Below, piece by piece: positions 36,099 through 48,039 of a stretch of 64,000 nucleotides of DNA. The translations under genes were made by a program, and so were the position numbers. The stretch lies in contig JAJTUQ010000008.1 of assembly GCA_021399445.1 (NCBI GenBank), positions 248,001 through 312,000 on the forward strand, in the 5' to 3' direction. The notes under the pieces are model-generated. The model saw only the letters and a list, made by a program, of their open reading frames with translations. It ran no database searches and was not told where the DNA came from. This DNA comes from Xylogone sp. PMI_703 (lineage: Eukaryota; Ascomycota; Leotiomycetes). Each line of letters opens with the position of its first letter. Within the stretch, counting starts at the first letter, position 1.

Positions 36099-38114
36099 AT
36101 GACTGCATCTGCCAGAAACCGTAAGTTCCTGTCTGACCTCACCCTTTATTTATTCGACACATGAACTGTTTCCTCTGATACGTTTACTTTAATTTAGCTA
36201 CGCGAAGCATTCATGGCTGCTGGACTTGTCGAGTCCGTAGAAAGAAATGCGACGAGACCCGCCCTTCGTGTTCGGTATGCATTTCTCTTGAATTAGAATG
36301 CCATGGATACGGTCCCAGGCCCGAGTGGATGGATAATGGAATATTGCAGAGAGACCAAGCTTTGAAGATCAAATGTATAGTCAGCCAGACTAAATATAAG
36401 AAGGGAAACAGACAACAGCCCTCTGCGACTCGGTCGCTGCAGGATCTCAGTAGTGGGCAGGGCTTATTGTCGACTGAAAACTTATCTTCGCCGGCGCCCC
36501 CTTCATCAATTTCAACATGTCAACAGCTCAATAAATGGAATGGGACAATAGATCAAGACTGGTCGCATTTCCAACTCGACGAAGCAGATCTGAGTTCATT
36601 CATTGACCCGGCATGGAGCACATCGTCCCACAACGATATCCTCACAACAGGATCCTTGTTCGATCTTGATATCTACACAGCTATATCTAGATCCTCTACA
36701 AATAAAGAGTCAGAGCAGGATTCCTCATCATCTGAATCGTCTAAAGGACTACTACTATTTGGTTCTGACTCACCGATCATACACGAGGCGTCGATGCTGG
36801 ATCAAGATACAGAGGATGCATTATTTATGAACTACTTGGATCAAGTCTTCTATTTTCAGTATCCCTTCTACCACTCCCTTAGTAGACATGGAAGAGGCTG
36901 GCTGTTTTCAATTCTAAGGCGATCTAAACCCGCTTACCATGCAACCCTCGCTCTGAGCGAGTGTCACCTCCTCTCAACGGTGCCATTAAGTGGTGACATA
37001 CCGACTAGCCTCGTCCACACACACGCCAACTATGGCAACTATGACTTGGCTTTCCAAGAGATGCGACTTATGATGGAGGGTTGTTCCACGTGGAATGAAA
37101 GCACCCGTCTAGTACATAGCCTAGAATGTCTCACATCTATACTGCAGCTCTTGTTCTGCGAGGTATGTGAACTGTATTTAATAGTGTCTTCAATTCTAAT
37201 ATTTTACTCTCAAGCTCCTCGCTGGTGGATCAAAGAATTGGCAGGAGCTTCTTTGGGCTGCTGCTAGTTTCGTTCCTTCCCTTCTACAGGAACGGATGTC
37301 TCTTACTTTACCAGAACTAGCAAGTCCTCACTACCCAAGCAAACAATTGTATAAGAGAATTCTATATGCCGAACATGACAGTGCAACTAGTGTCTTGTTG
37401 GCTTCCTTTATATCGTTTGATATTATCGCTTCTGCTTCTACTCGGTCGAGTCCCTTCTTGAACGTTGATCACATCCAGGCGCTAAATAATCTTGACATTT
37501 CTCTAGAAAGTCTAATAGGTTGCCGAAACTCAGTCATGGCGCTCATATTTGAGATTTCTTCGTTGGATAGGTGGAAGAAAGAAGCTCAGGCAGCTCACAA
37601 GCTAAGCATTGTCGATTTGGCGAAGCGTGGTAGTCAAATCGAGGAGCGTCTTCGGCATGAACTGGCAGACATCGAAAAGATACGGTCTACAGAGCCATCA
37701 TTATGGAGCCCACCAGGAATGCTGTCGGTTCCCTCTCATTCTGAGATTAGCCAACTATTTGCCCTCTCGGCAATTATCTACCTCCATGTTGTTATTTCGG
37801 GTGCATATCCCGACCTGCCCGAGATTGCGGAAGCTGTTTCAAAAGCAATAGTTGTTTTTAAAAGTCTAAAGGACCCTAGATTATTAAGGAGCGTGGTTTG
37901 GCCATTCTGCGTTTCTGGATGTTTAGCGCTAGAAGAACAGCAGAGCTTCTTTCGTGATCTTGTTTCTGGAGCAGGGATCACTCAATGGACATCTGGGACA
38001 TGTTTCGAGGCTTTTAAAATCATGCAGAAATGTTGGAAGGCAAGGAAGACATGTTCATACAGTTGTGACTGGACTACGGTGATGGACCAATGTCACCCTA
38101 TTTTGTTTAGTTGA
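36099..38114 (+). CDS. Zn2Cys6 transcription factor, 628 aa
   Basis: Three exons join in frame: 36099-36120, 36198-37162 and 37215-38114 (introns 77 and 52 nt). Exon 2 opens with the binuclear zinc cluster: Cys15, 18, 25, 32, 35 and 42, spaced C-x2-C-x6-C-x6-C-x2-C-x6-C. A Ser/Thr-rich linker follows. The rest is helical with the pattern of the Fungal_trans_2 family (LLAGGSKNWQELLWAAASF, then a long C-terminal half). It should bind CGG-containing DNA in the nucleus. It lies about 12 kb left of the PKS cluster and could be its regulator, since the cluster motif contains CCGCG, but the third hAT separates them and its own upstream DNA shows no motif copy. Confidence 0.9.
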
Positions 38115-38375
38115 TGGAGTGGATTAGAAGTGATGACAGACTGGATATCAACCTGATCTCGTAATTGAGTTTGTTAGCTTAAGATGCAAGCACTAACTCG
38201 CGGGGTTTCGTAGGGATACTCCTTTGCTTCAGAAACATACTGTAGATTAAAATATCCGCAACATACGACTTCTGATGGTATGACACGGTCGTGTAATAAC
38301 AGCTTTCATACATTCAGTCATTTCTGCAGAGTACGTAACTTTTGGTATTAGAGCTTATGGCTGTCTATCGATCAG

Positions 38376-38795
38376 ATGATCTCCGTAAGAATCAAGAGTG
38401 CAGTCTCAATTAATCGGTTGTATGCTATTTACTACTCACAGTCTCGCCATCCGACAATTCCTCTCAAAGGCTTCAATGCAATTGTGGCCCAGTATGCTAG
38501 CGAAATGAGCCCAGGATGGATACCACCTCCCCACCCCTTTCTGGATAGCTATGCGGAAGCCGGGACCGACAAGACGCTCACCCTTCTGTTCCAGAAGATA
38601 GCTATAGTAATAGCGGCGGGAGAATTCAACCCTCTCTTTTGGGAAGCCGCTATGGGTATTGCAGCCTTTAATATCATCGGCAGCACCTTACACAGCCTCT
38701 TCGCCCTAGTTAAGACGAAGAGGATGGATCCGCCGCCCGGAACTCCCCAAAATCTACAGGCTTTCTTTTCAAATTTTTCAGTTCATTATTATTGA
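38376..38795 (+). CDS. Hypothetical protein, 139 aa, uncertain
   Basis: A frame of moderate length whose composition looks protein-like (WIPPPHPFLDSYAEAGTDKT and a hydrophobic FWEAAMGIAAFNIIGSTLHS). I recognise no family. It sits 260 bp after the transcription factor stop. It may be a small gene, an exon or chance. Confidence 0.3.
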   Translation: MISVRIKSAVSINRLYAIYYSQSRHPTIPLKGFNAIVAQYASEMSPGWIPPPHPFLDSYAEAGTDKTLTLLFQKIAIVIAAGEFNPLFWEAAMGIAAFNIIGSTLHSLFALVKTKRMDPPPGTPQNLQAFFSNFSVHYY

Positions 38796-39168
38796 TGAGA
38801 AGTCAATGATGGATCTCAAGGTTCATTCATTGATTGATGGTCAGCTGTAGGTGATCTTTCCGGCTGATAGGTCAGTAAGTAGAGTAAGCTAATAGAAGAT
38901 GGAATACGTTATCGCCTCTTTCAGTATCTACAATTTTATTATAGTGAATTGCTGTTTATCACAGTATTAGTTATTTGCAAAACTCCTATGTAAGGGGAAA
39001 CCCCTGAATAAACAGAGGGTTACTCTACCAAGGTAGCTTTCATCGAGTCCTCTAGAAATCCACAAGAAGTCTGACTACTGGTAAGCTGATTGCGGGTCAC
39101 CCATCCCTGCACGAACAAGGATAAACTCTTCTGGTGTTTGTATGGAGGTAATTTTACAGCACAGAACG

Positions 39169-39181
39169 GCGGGTAAGCTAG
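39169..39181 (-). promoter_or_regulatory. Weak cluster-motif match
   Basis: GCGGGTAAGCTAG differs at two positions from GCGGTAAAGCTAG seen at 51259-51271. It is 136 bp upstream of the start at 39317 and is followed by ttagcta. Only suggestive. Confidence 0.3.
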
Positions 39182-39316
39182 TTAGCTAAAACGAATATTT
39201 AAGCAGAGCTTCAGCTCTCAATTCCACATCTCTCTTCCTCAAGTCTGCCCCAGATCATAACATCAACCTCTTCAGAGCGAGCTTTTCTGGCCGTCTCTGA
39301 ATAATTCAATATCGCT

Positions 39317-40308
39317 ATGCAATTCCAACTCCCTGCTCGATGCTTAGCCACTGTGGCTCTTAGCATTGCAGTTTCTCAGGTCTTTGCCTTCCAGCCCCAT
39401 CAGTGCGATGCACATGGTAAACCGATAGGCCCCTATTGGTAATAGTCAGTTCACAGCTGATAATCTTTTTAGGAACTCCAACGCCACGTTACACGTATGA
39501 CGAACTATGGGATATGACAATCAATTTCTGGGACAACATGATGTACCCAGACAATGTACAGAACTGCAAAGATGCAAAGAACTCAACCTTCTTTACAGAC
39601 GCTACAATTGGCCGCGTGGACGTCACCGAGGTCTTCCCAGGTAGGGAGCTCAATGCAGAGTATAGCTTCTGCCTGTTCTCGCCAATTGTACCTACGAACA
39701 AAACTATACCGCTCATTGGGGTGCCCACCAACTATACCATAACCCATTTCGCCGCCACAGACTACATAGTTGCTATTTCGCTAATTGTCGACCTACGAGT
39801 CGACCTGCTTAACCTAACTACGCCTCTTGAATTTGTCGCCTTCTTCACCTGGGACGAGAATGGAAAGGTCTCACAGTATGATGCGACGCTTCGCCGTTTT
39901 GGCGAGTACCTTGATATGCTCTTTGAAGCCGCCACGCCGCTGCTCAATGCTACAACTCCCACGGAAACAACGGAGAAACTGGATGAGCTGATTACAACAG
40001 GAGTTTGTGCGACAGCAACGCAATATTGCGTCGGGCCAAACCAACAATACACTTCAGAACAGGACTGTCAAGCATTTATGAAGACTGTACGGTTTGGAAC
40101 GAGTTATGAGCTGGGCAAGAATACTGTACTGTGCCGTTTGGTTCACGAGAAGATGGTGCCTCAAGATCCAGACGTTCACTGTCCTCACATTGGGCCGACC
40201 GGAGGTAATATGTGTGTGGATGGGCTGACCTATGATGAAGAAGTGCTGCAGCCCGTCTTCACCAATGCGCCATTTGTTGTCACTCCGAAGCATAGAGTTA
40301 GGTCATAA
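39317..40308 (+). CDS. Small secreted protein, unknown function, 311 aa
   Basis: Exons 39317-39416 and 39473-40308 are joined by a 56-nt intron. The first exon encodes a signal peptide (core ATVALSIAVSQVFAF). The mature part has eight or more Cys and several NxT sites, so it is probably extracellular and glycosylated. Its middle (LEFVAFFTWDENGKVSQYDATLRRF) has the look of an NTF2/SnoaL-like fold, and the end holds conserved-looking VHCPHIGPTGGNMCVDG. I recall similar uncharacterised fungal proteins but cannot name a function. A weak copy of the cluster motif lies upstream. Confidence 0.75.
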
Positions 40309-41459
40309 GCATCTATTGCTAAGTCAAGCTCAACGAAGGAGCCCCTAGTTAGCAAGCTCTCACTCCCTTGGCCTCCGAAGGAATAGTATAAAAGGCTCGG
40401 ACTCAATTTCTTATTCTAAACTTCTCTTTGTAACATTTTATATGTTACATATTTATACATGTATAATTTCCTCTAAAGAGTAATTCTTACCGGTAAATTA
40501 GAGAACCAGAGATTAATTCATATATATCTTGAAGAGATTCTAGTTATCAATATAGTATTGCCTCGTTGTACAGCTATAACCGTACTATAGCTACATTCTA
40601 GTCTTCCTTCACTTTGTATGACTGACGCCTTTAAGAACCTTAAGTACTAATGTTCGGGTAAGCATGTTTCAGATGTGCTCATTTGTTGGTCACTAGCTAG
40701 TCGACCCTCGCCCAGTGATAATTCGCCTTCTATTTCCTGCCAAGCGAATAACTAGTTGACGGAATATACGGTGAGCGCGTGCTTGTATTACAGAGTTAAC
40801 AATAATCTATGACAGAATCAGTGTAAAACAGGTTAGTTAATTCAACTCTTCACTGGGACCTTGGATATGCCGTGAAAGTCGTCTCCCGGGACTGTCATCA
40901 TAAGGAAGCTGTGAGGTAATCTGAAGCTTAATCTGTTGAGCCGTGCCGGTAGAAACGCTAGGTGCATCATTAATAAGCTGACAGCAATTTTTGTGCTAAA
41001 TTAAGTCTACACGTAGATATAATCTCGAGACAATAATGCACCTCGAACTAAGAATATAGCGTAATGTTATACAGCGCGTATTACCCGCACGAGGTATGCA
41101 CCGCCGGCGAATATCAGATTCATCAACGGCAACGAGATCTTCGCTACGTGGTCTTAGTAAGACACTACCGTGGGGTGTAGTTATTTGTGGGTCAAAGCTT
41201 AACTCTAGTGCTTACTGCATTCGGGGTGCACCGCAACCAAGCACACCACGGACCCGTTCCTGAGATGATAACAATAGTTGTACCTCCGTATAGTTAAGCA
41301 TTTTGCACTGCAAAGATCCCAGATTCTAACATAACGTCTTTCCCGCAGTGAACTTCGGTGTCCGAGAAGATCAGATGTCAGGAGTATACTTTGCAGCAGT
41401 ATATAACCGCATATCAATGTAATGTCATCTTACATGCAGTGAAGCTGGTAGTTTATGAC
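40309..41459. other. No supportable gene
   Basis: This is the downstream region of the secreted-protein gene. AT-rich DNA near 40420-40520 may hold its terminator. Nothing else was recognised up to the hAT-3 edge. Confidence 0.4.
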
Positions 41460-44400
41460 CCAACTGGATGAACCAGTTCAGTTTCCCAATCCGTCCAGTC
41501 CAGTTGGCCTATTTTTCAACTGGATGGACTGACTGGTTAAGGAGCCAACTGGACTGGTTACAGCTGCAACTGAACTGGTTGATTTCAGTTGAACTAGCAG
41601 TTGAACTGGGAGTTCATATTAGGTAATAAACCAGGTACAAAAATTTGTTAGTGAAATGCAGCAAAAGTTTTGTACTTGGCAGAAAACCGCGCTATCACCT
41701 TAAGCGGTGAGCCAAAGCGGTCAGGGTCGGAACATGGTGGTGTCAACCACTATGGGCACGCAAATACATATCACGCGTAACCACACGTAACCCCTATATT
41801 ATCATACCACATAGGGTGATCTGTAGACATTAATTCTAGCCCTTGAATCAATCCCACGATGTGATATCCCCTATAGATTGTACTATAGAATTCACTGTAG
41901 GATAGCAACTCAACTCAGTTCACATGCATACCTTTATACGCTAATTCCTTGTTCTGACAGTCAGTCAAGCAATAAAAACAAACAAATTTGAAATCCAACT
42001 ATTAAACTAATAAAAGTTCATTGCATTCCCTTGAATAATATCAACTATGACATCTCAAGCTAACTCTGATTTTTCTTCAAATTGTGATCAGGGTTGGAGT
42101 GATATTGATGTTCAACTTCGTCCTCAATCAAGCTCCCTGGAATCGTCTTCACCAGTGTCTTCAAATGCACCTATCCATCTTGACACTGATGATGCTGTTG
42201 AAAGCAAGGTCTCTCAAAAACGGACATCTGAAGTGTGGGAGCACTCCTTTTATTCACGACACAAGATTACATTAAACAAGCAAGGCCTGAGTATTTGGAG
42301 GTGCAAATACTGTTCCAAGACCTATGTCGATAGTGGAGGAACTTCAAATGCAAAAAAACACCTTCATAAACACCACAGCCGCCAAATGCACAGCCAGAAT
42401 GAGAAGCGGGTGAGAGGATATCAAGGGCAAATTGATATAGCAGAATTTTATGCTCAATCTAACGCCGTCAGTTATAAGCGCCGTCGGCTTGATGGTGGTA
42501 TTAATGATTCAGAAGCCGGTGATGATGGAAGAGGCCAAGGTTGTGATCTTAATCCAGATGTCTTAGAACAGTTATACATTACTTAGATTACCACTTGTGA
42601 AGTGGCTTTTGAGATGGTTGAAAAACAAGAGTTTCGAGCGTAAGTTGCCCTTTTAATTATAATGTATTGTTGATAGCTGACAAATGGTGTAACAGCTTCA
42701 CTAGATATCTTAATAAGAAGGTTGATGAATATCTCCCTGGTAATGCTGATACTATTCGTGGATGGACAATACGAACGTACGAGGCCCAAAAAAAGAGAGT
42801 TCAAACAGATCTTCATGAATCTCTTTCGAAAATCCATATTACTGTTGACCTTTGGACATCAGGGAATCGAAAGTCGATCCTTGGTATTAATTGGACATTA
42901 TATTGGGAAGGAAGGAAAGTTAAAACACAATGTTCTTGCAGTACGGGAATTGCAAGGTGATCATAGTGGTGAGAACCAAGCAGTTGTAGTTGCACATGTT
43001 CTTGCTGACTACGAGATTGAGTATAATTTGGGCTTTTTGGTTGGGGAAAACGCACAGTCAAATGATACTCTTTGTAAAGAACTATCACGCTGTAAGTTAA
43101 CTCGTTTTGTCAATTCTTGAATATATTAATTTTTATACAGGGTTGGAGTTGAACAAGTCATTTGTTTGGGATCCAATATTTCGAAGACTTCGATGTAATG
43201 GCCATGTTATCAATCTTTCCGCACAGAGCTTCTTATTTCCAAATCCCTCTGACAAGGATAATGTTATTGTCTTGGATGCTCAAATCAATGGTCAACTCCC
43301 GAAGGAATTCAACAATGCACAAATGAAGCTCTGGCACAAGAAAAAACCACTTGGCAAGCTCCATAATGTATCAGTCTACATTACAATGAGTACACAACGT
43401 CTAGATGCCTTTAAGTTGATTTCTGGCAACCTGCGCCTCCCACGGGACAACTCTACTCGTTGGAATTCATGGTATCGAATGCTTGTTCGGGCGTTGCTAT
43501 TACGAGAGGCTATTAATACTTACACTTTGATGAACCGGGTGGACCTACAAGACGATATACTCAGTGATGAGGATTGGACACAACTTGAGTCTCTTATCGA
43601 GTATTTGGAAGCTTATGAGCATGGAACACTTGCATGTGAAGGACGGTATTCTACAGCTGAAACAATCTTGCCAATTATGGAATTCTTGCTTGAGATTTTC
43701 GAAGACGGCAGACGTAAGCATACTGATAATCCCTTCCTTGGTCCTTGTTGTCAAGCAGGATGGGACAAGTTGGAGAAGTATTATAACAAAACAGGAGAAT
43801 CGTGTGCTTATGTTGCAGCTGTTGTACTTGTTCCTACATGCAAATGGGGGTTCTTTGAGAAAGGTGTTATTTGGAGAGAAGACTGGCTAAGGGATGCTCA
43901 AATGGCAGTGCAAAAAATGTGGGAAGATGAGTATAAACAGGTGGATTCTATCTTTCCAACCCCTCGGCCACAGAGTCAAACAGATGGAAAGAAAGAAAAT
44001 CGATTCAGATATGGTCAAGGCAGCATATCAAGGTCCCAGAAGCTATTGATGAGTATAAACGGTATTGTAAAGAACCTGTGATGGAAATGGACCCTGATGA
44101 ACCATTCGATCCTCGTGAATGGTGGCAGGAAACAACCCAGAGAAAGGTATATCCAAATCTTTCAAAATGGCACTGGATCTACTCTCAATCCCAGCCATGT
44201 CGGCAGAAGTTGAACGATTGTTCTCCAGCTGTAAAATTACTATCACAGACCGCCGTAACCGTATTGGGATTGAGGCTGTTGAGGCTATTGAGTGCTTGAA
44301 GTCATGGCTTCGAGAAAACAATATTGCATGGGTAGATGAGGACTGGACTGACAGTTGGATAGCAGAGGTTGAAGCAGAGACGCAAAAGGGAAAGGGCAAA

Positions 44401-44705
44401 TAAATGTAAATAGCTTGAATTTAATTTCCTTTATTTAAATCTTTTTTTTCTTAAGGTTATAGCTATTATAATAGCAGAACTTTTTTATTATTTACTTTTA
44501 AACCTTAAAACTAACCATATAAGTTAAAGCTAGCCATTTTTATTATATAATCAACTGGCAGTTCATCCAGTTCATCCAGTTCAGTTCAGTTGGCCTATTC
44601 AACTGAACTGGTTTCCCGGTCAATCCAACTGGGAAACCCTCAACTGGACTGATTACATAACCAGTCCGTCCAGTTGAGGGTACTCAACTGAACTGGTTCA
44701 ACTAT
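41460..44705 (+). mobile_element. hAT-family transposon, copy 3 (hAT-3)
   Basis: Both ends are packed with aactggatga, gaaccagttcag and gtccagttg units in both orientations (41461-41610 and 44555-44702), which act as subterminal repeats. The outermost inverted pair shares gaaccagttcagtt. The exact ends and an 8-bp duplication could not be fixed. Inside is a damaged hAT transposase related to that of hAT-1. Confidence 0.75.
42047..44403 (+). pseudogene. hAT transposase of hAT-3, disabled
   Basis: The first part (42047 on) has a BED finger (IWRCKYCSKTYVDSGG). An in-frame TAG at 42584 stands where the family usually has Trp (LYIxWIT pattern). Introns at 42640-42695 and about 43092-43139 fit GT-AG rules. 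Frame shifts occur near 42890, 44050 and 44165. Retained motifs are KIHITVDLWTSGN, RCNGHVINLSAQSFLF, LPRDNSTRWNSWYRML and the C-terminal LLSIPAMSAEVERLFSSCKI. The gene is dead by several independent lesions. Confidence 0.85.
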
Positions 44706-45039
44706 TAGGATCACTGCTTACATGGAACATGGGGACGCTCCCACGAGCCATACCTCGTAAGTCTGTACACAGTAATTATTGGCCAGACCTATATGCACAT
44801 TCGCTCTGCCTACATGAATATGTTGATCACCAGTATCAGCTTTTGCTCGTGATGATGATGGTGAAGTTCTATTCCGCCCGGCTAAGCCTAAAAGGGCACT
44901 AGTGCTACGAATCTATCTAGTACAAGTTCTATACAGATAACTCTTCCCTCGCACCAGCCCATACTATGTGTTCTCCTATCTCGTTATTGATTGATAATCT
45001 ATATATTCTTATTCGTCGGTTTCCCGGTGTATTTATGTG

Positions 45040-46000
45040 TTGATAAGTGTGCTTGGAGGCCTTCCTCCAGTCGTACAACGTCCTATTCTCGGTGGTTGAA
45101 TCGAGGCCTATCTGTACGGATTGTGGGGTGTATTATCAGGGTTATAGTGTTAATTGTGGTGTTGATTGTATGTTGTTGTTCCCGGCTATTGGTTCATAAT
45201 TCAGTCGTTGTATTCACCATTTCCATATTAAGGCTTCAATTCTTATCCGTTTCCGCCTTTCCACCGAGGTGATATGACAGATTCCCAGCTTTCTCTCCGG
45301 CCCCTTTGCATCATTGAACGTCTGTGTGATTCCCATAGTACACATCTAAAAAAGAAGTGTTCTATAGTTTCTTTCGCTTGCCCACATGCACACATCTCTA
45401 TTTTGGCCGCGTTGATTTTGAACAAGTAATTGTTTAATCGGTTCTTCCCGGTACGTAACTGTGCCAATATCCAAGTATTGATTTGTATTCTCTAGCTAGA
45501 TAATGCATTGTAGAAGCCAGCACATGTCTACCTACATAGACCTTCTACCTTGCATCCCCTTCGATCCTTTTCCGCATCCTTCACGGGGCACAGCCGGTTC
45601 GAAGCCAATACCAGTTTGCACCTTAAGCCTACCTCCATAGCCAACTCAAAGATTCCATCCTCGATGGCCATCTTTAAGATTCTATTCTTCTGGTAGACTG
45701 ACACGCGCGTCCTTCCTCTCAAGCCATATAGAAAGTGTCGTAACTGCAGTCCGCCCTCCCAGTCTTCTGTCGCTTCCATCATATGCCACGCCTCGCAGGT
45801 TGTCAGTCCTGTTTCGCGTTACCTTGCCAGATCTCTCTTACAAGGCCGACCATGTCTAGCAGAAGTTCATCCGTCCGTATTCTATCTGTACCCAGAATGG
45901 CCAAGCAACACAGTGTTATCCCTCCTATTAACCAAAGTGCTTCGTCGTTCTCTCTGTGGATTCAAGCATGTTGAGTATATCATTCGCACTTCTTGCAGAT
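45040..46000 (-). mobile_element. Non-LTR retrotransposon 3' fragment (Tad1-like)
   Basis: On the minus strand, 45243-45467 encodes AQLRTGKNRLNNYLFKI followed by CACGQAKETIEHFFFRC, the characteristic C-terminal Cys-His region after the reverse transcriptase/RNase H of fungal Tad1-clade LINEs. Upstream (45528-45900) degraded frames match the relic at 11226-11830. The reverse transcriptase itself is missing. Confidence 0.7.
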
Positions 46001-47700
46001 CATCCTGACATTTGTTCTCTCCTCCTTCCAACAGAGCAGCCCAAAGGCACCCCAAGGGTGTCCTATCTCACAACCCATGTGTATACCGATTGTAGGATCG
46101 ATCGTAGTCGTGTGTCGGGTAGTTTTTAAAGTATTCCCTTGTCGCTAGTGGGTAATAAGGGTTGAAGCCCTTTTACAACCGTAGCCTCAGCCTGCGGAGG
46201 TTGTGGGCTGATATTGACCCTTCTTAGCTCTGCGAATACCTGGGGCAACAGTATTCACAGGTTCCCAGCCGGCACCACGTGGAGGTGAGAGTCATCGCAG
46301 GCCTGTATTTGATAAGCTTCTGAACCCCTAGTTATTTATGATCGGTGGTTTCGGCGGTGGAATAACTATTATGTGGGTGCGGTTTCCAAACCACAAGTAT
46401 GAGATAAGCTCTAACGAGCAAAAGCTGGCCGGCGATGACTCTCACTTCCCCCGTGGTGCAGGCTGGGAACCTGGGAATGCATTCTCAAAGCTAAGAAGAG
46501 TCGACCCCTTCAGCGATTACGATGGATTTGTGCCAAAACGAACGATAACGTTGTGGTGCGACGACATGGCGGTGAGCCTACGTGACGTGCGAGTCTCTCA
46601 GTTCGATCACAACAATGCGGGACGCCTAGGTCAATAGTGTGAGCGCGGATGGACGGCAGGGAAAAATGAAGGATATAGGCCCTCGAGGGTCTTCGCACTG
46701 GTGTTCTGGAATGGAGGACACAGGTTGTCGAAGTGAGAGGTCGAGGCCTTTGGGATTCCTTCACTGCTCTTCAACATTCAACGCTCGGAACCTTTGCACT
46801 CAGTGCGCTTGTTATAATTATATCGGATCACTGGACTAGCATTCTCTGCTCTAACCTATTTTCAATCCAGCACAACCCCTCTACCACCGCATGCAGTTGC
46901 CGGCATTTGGGTGGTTAGCTATTTCGGTCTATTATGGGATGATTTACTTTGCATCGACTCGACATTTGTGGAGGATTATTGGGTGCAAGAGAGAGGTCTT
47001 GCGTGTCTACGGACTACAGGCTACAGAATGGGAATAGGGTAGGTGATGGACAAGTATTACGGATCAGGGAATGTATTTTTAGAGAAGAGTCTCTGGATTG
47101 CTACGGGTATGGCTGTGTAGGGCTCAGTACCGAGTTTGGACGTTGCTAGAATATGCTTAGCGGATCTTGATAGCTGCCTATGGGTTTCTCCCCCGGCGTA
47201 AATGAACATCATCATCTTATCAAATACAACAACGTTTTTACCTCCTTCCCATGAAGCTATTGGAGCCCGGTCCGTTCCATTACGACTGCGGATAGTATTG
47301 TGATATTGGCAATTGTATTGTGTTTATTATGGTTGTATAGCTATTCTATCGCTCTACTTCCTACGGTTGCGTTCTACCGCAGCACATCATCCTTTCCCTT
47401 TCACAATACTATTTGTTAGGAACCATGTTCTCCAGCTGAACGTAAATACTTAAAACGTGACAACAAGTTAAGAATAGGTAGAAGTGCATGGACATAGAGA
47501 TCTGGCCTGGCCCCTTTTTTTCTGAGATGACGGATGCTGCAAGTGTTGTAAGACTCATTGTTGACCGTATTTGTCTAAATGTATAAGCCTAAGAATCTTC
47601 ATTGCAACAACGACACTTGGTTCGAACAATCCGTGCATCTCTAGTAGGTAGGTCATGCAATGTCATGGCAAGCCTGACGCGTTTAGAGGTCTTGAAAGAA
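46001..47700. other. Gene-poor spacer with an imperfect inverted repeat
   Basis: A segment near 46200-46300 (minus) and 46434-46510 (plus) share gatgactctcac, gtggtgc and ggctgggaacct. A third relative is at 12330-12370. No gene was supported, including the open frame 46338-46637. Confidence 0.45.
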
Positions 47701-47893
47701 TTAGCGTTAGCGGTCAAACCACGACTTCTGATAAAACTCAGCAGGACCGTGAGTTTTGCAGGATGATTAGCTTTGCCGCCCAGCTTAGGGACTTTGGGCG
47801 GTAAAGCTAATTTTCCCTGTACGCAGTAGGCCTCCATATTTTGAACGGGCATACAGTATGATTAGCGTTATAAGATCTCCGCGGTAACGCTAA
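47701..47893. promoter_or_regulatory. Cluster motif array upstream of the aromatic prenyltransferase
   Basis: Copies and variants of TTAGCTTTACCGC: TTAGCGTTAGCGG at 47701, TTAGCTTTGCCGCC at 47767, the reverse GGCGGTAAAGCTAA at 47797-47810, a half copy TTAGCGTTA at 47862, and the reverse GCGGTAACGCTAA at 47881-47893. They lie about 150-340 bp before the start codon at 48040. The same motif is found before the PKS genes, so this is a likely activator binding region. Confidence 0.75.
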
Positions 47894-48039
47894 ATGCTGA
47901 TTCTATTTCCAAGCCTATCACCATCGTGTATATTAGTCTTCTGTTGAAATTCCCGAGCAACTAACGTCACACCATCCACCTCTTATACAATTGATGAGAT
48001 TGTTGTGAAGGCAAGGAAGCTTAAGATCTTTGTTATGCT

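Noticed and set aside
46338..46637. 99-codon frame starting with Gly-rich sequence
   Set aside because: It spans a dispersed repeat and has no family resemblance.
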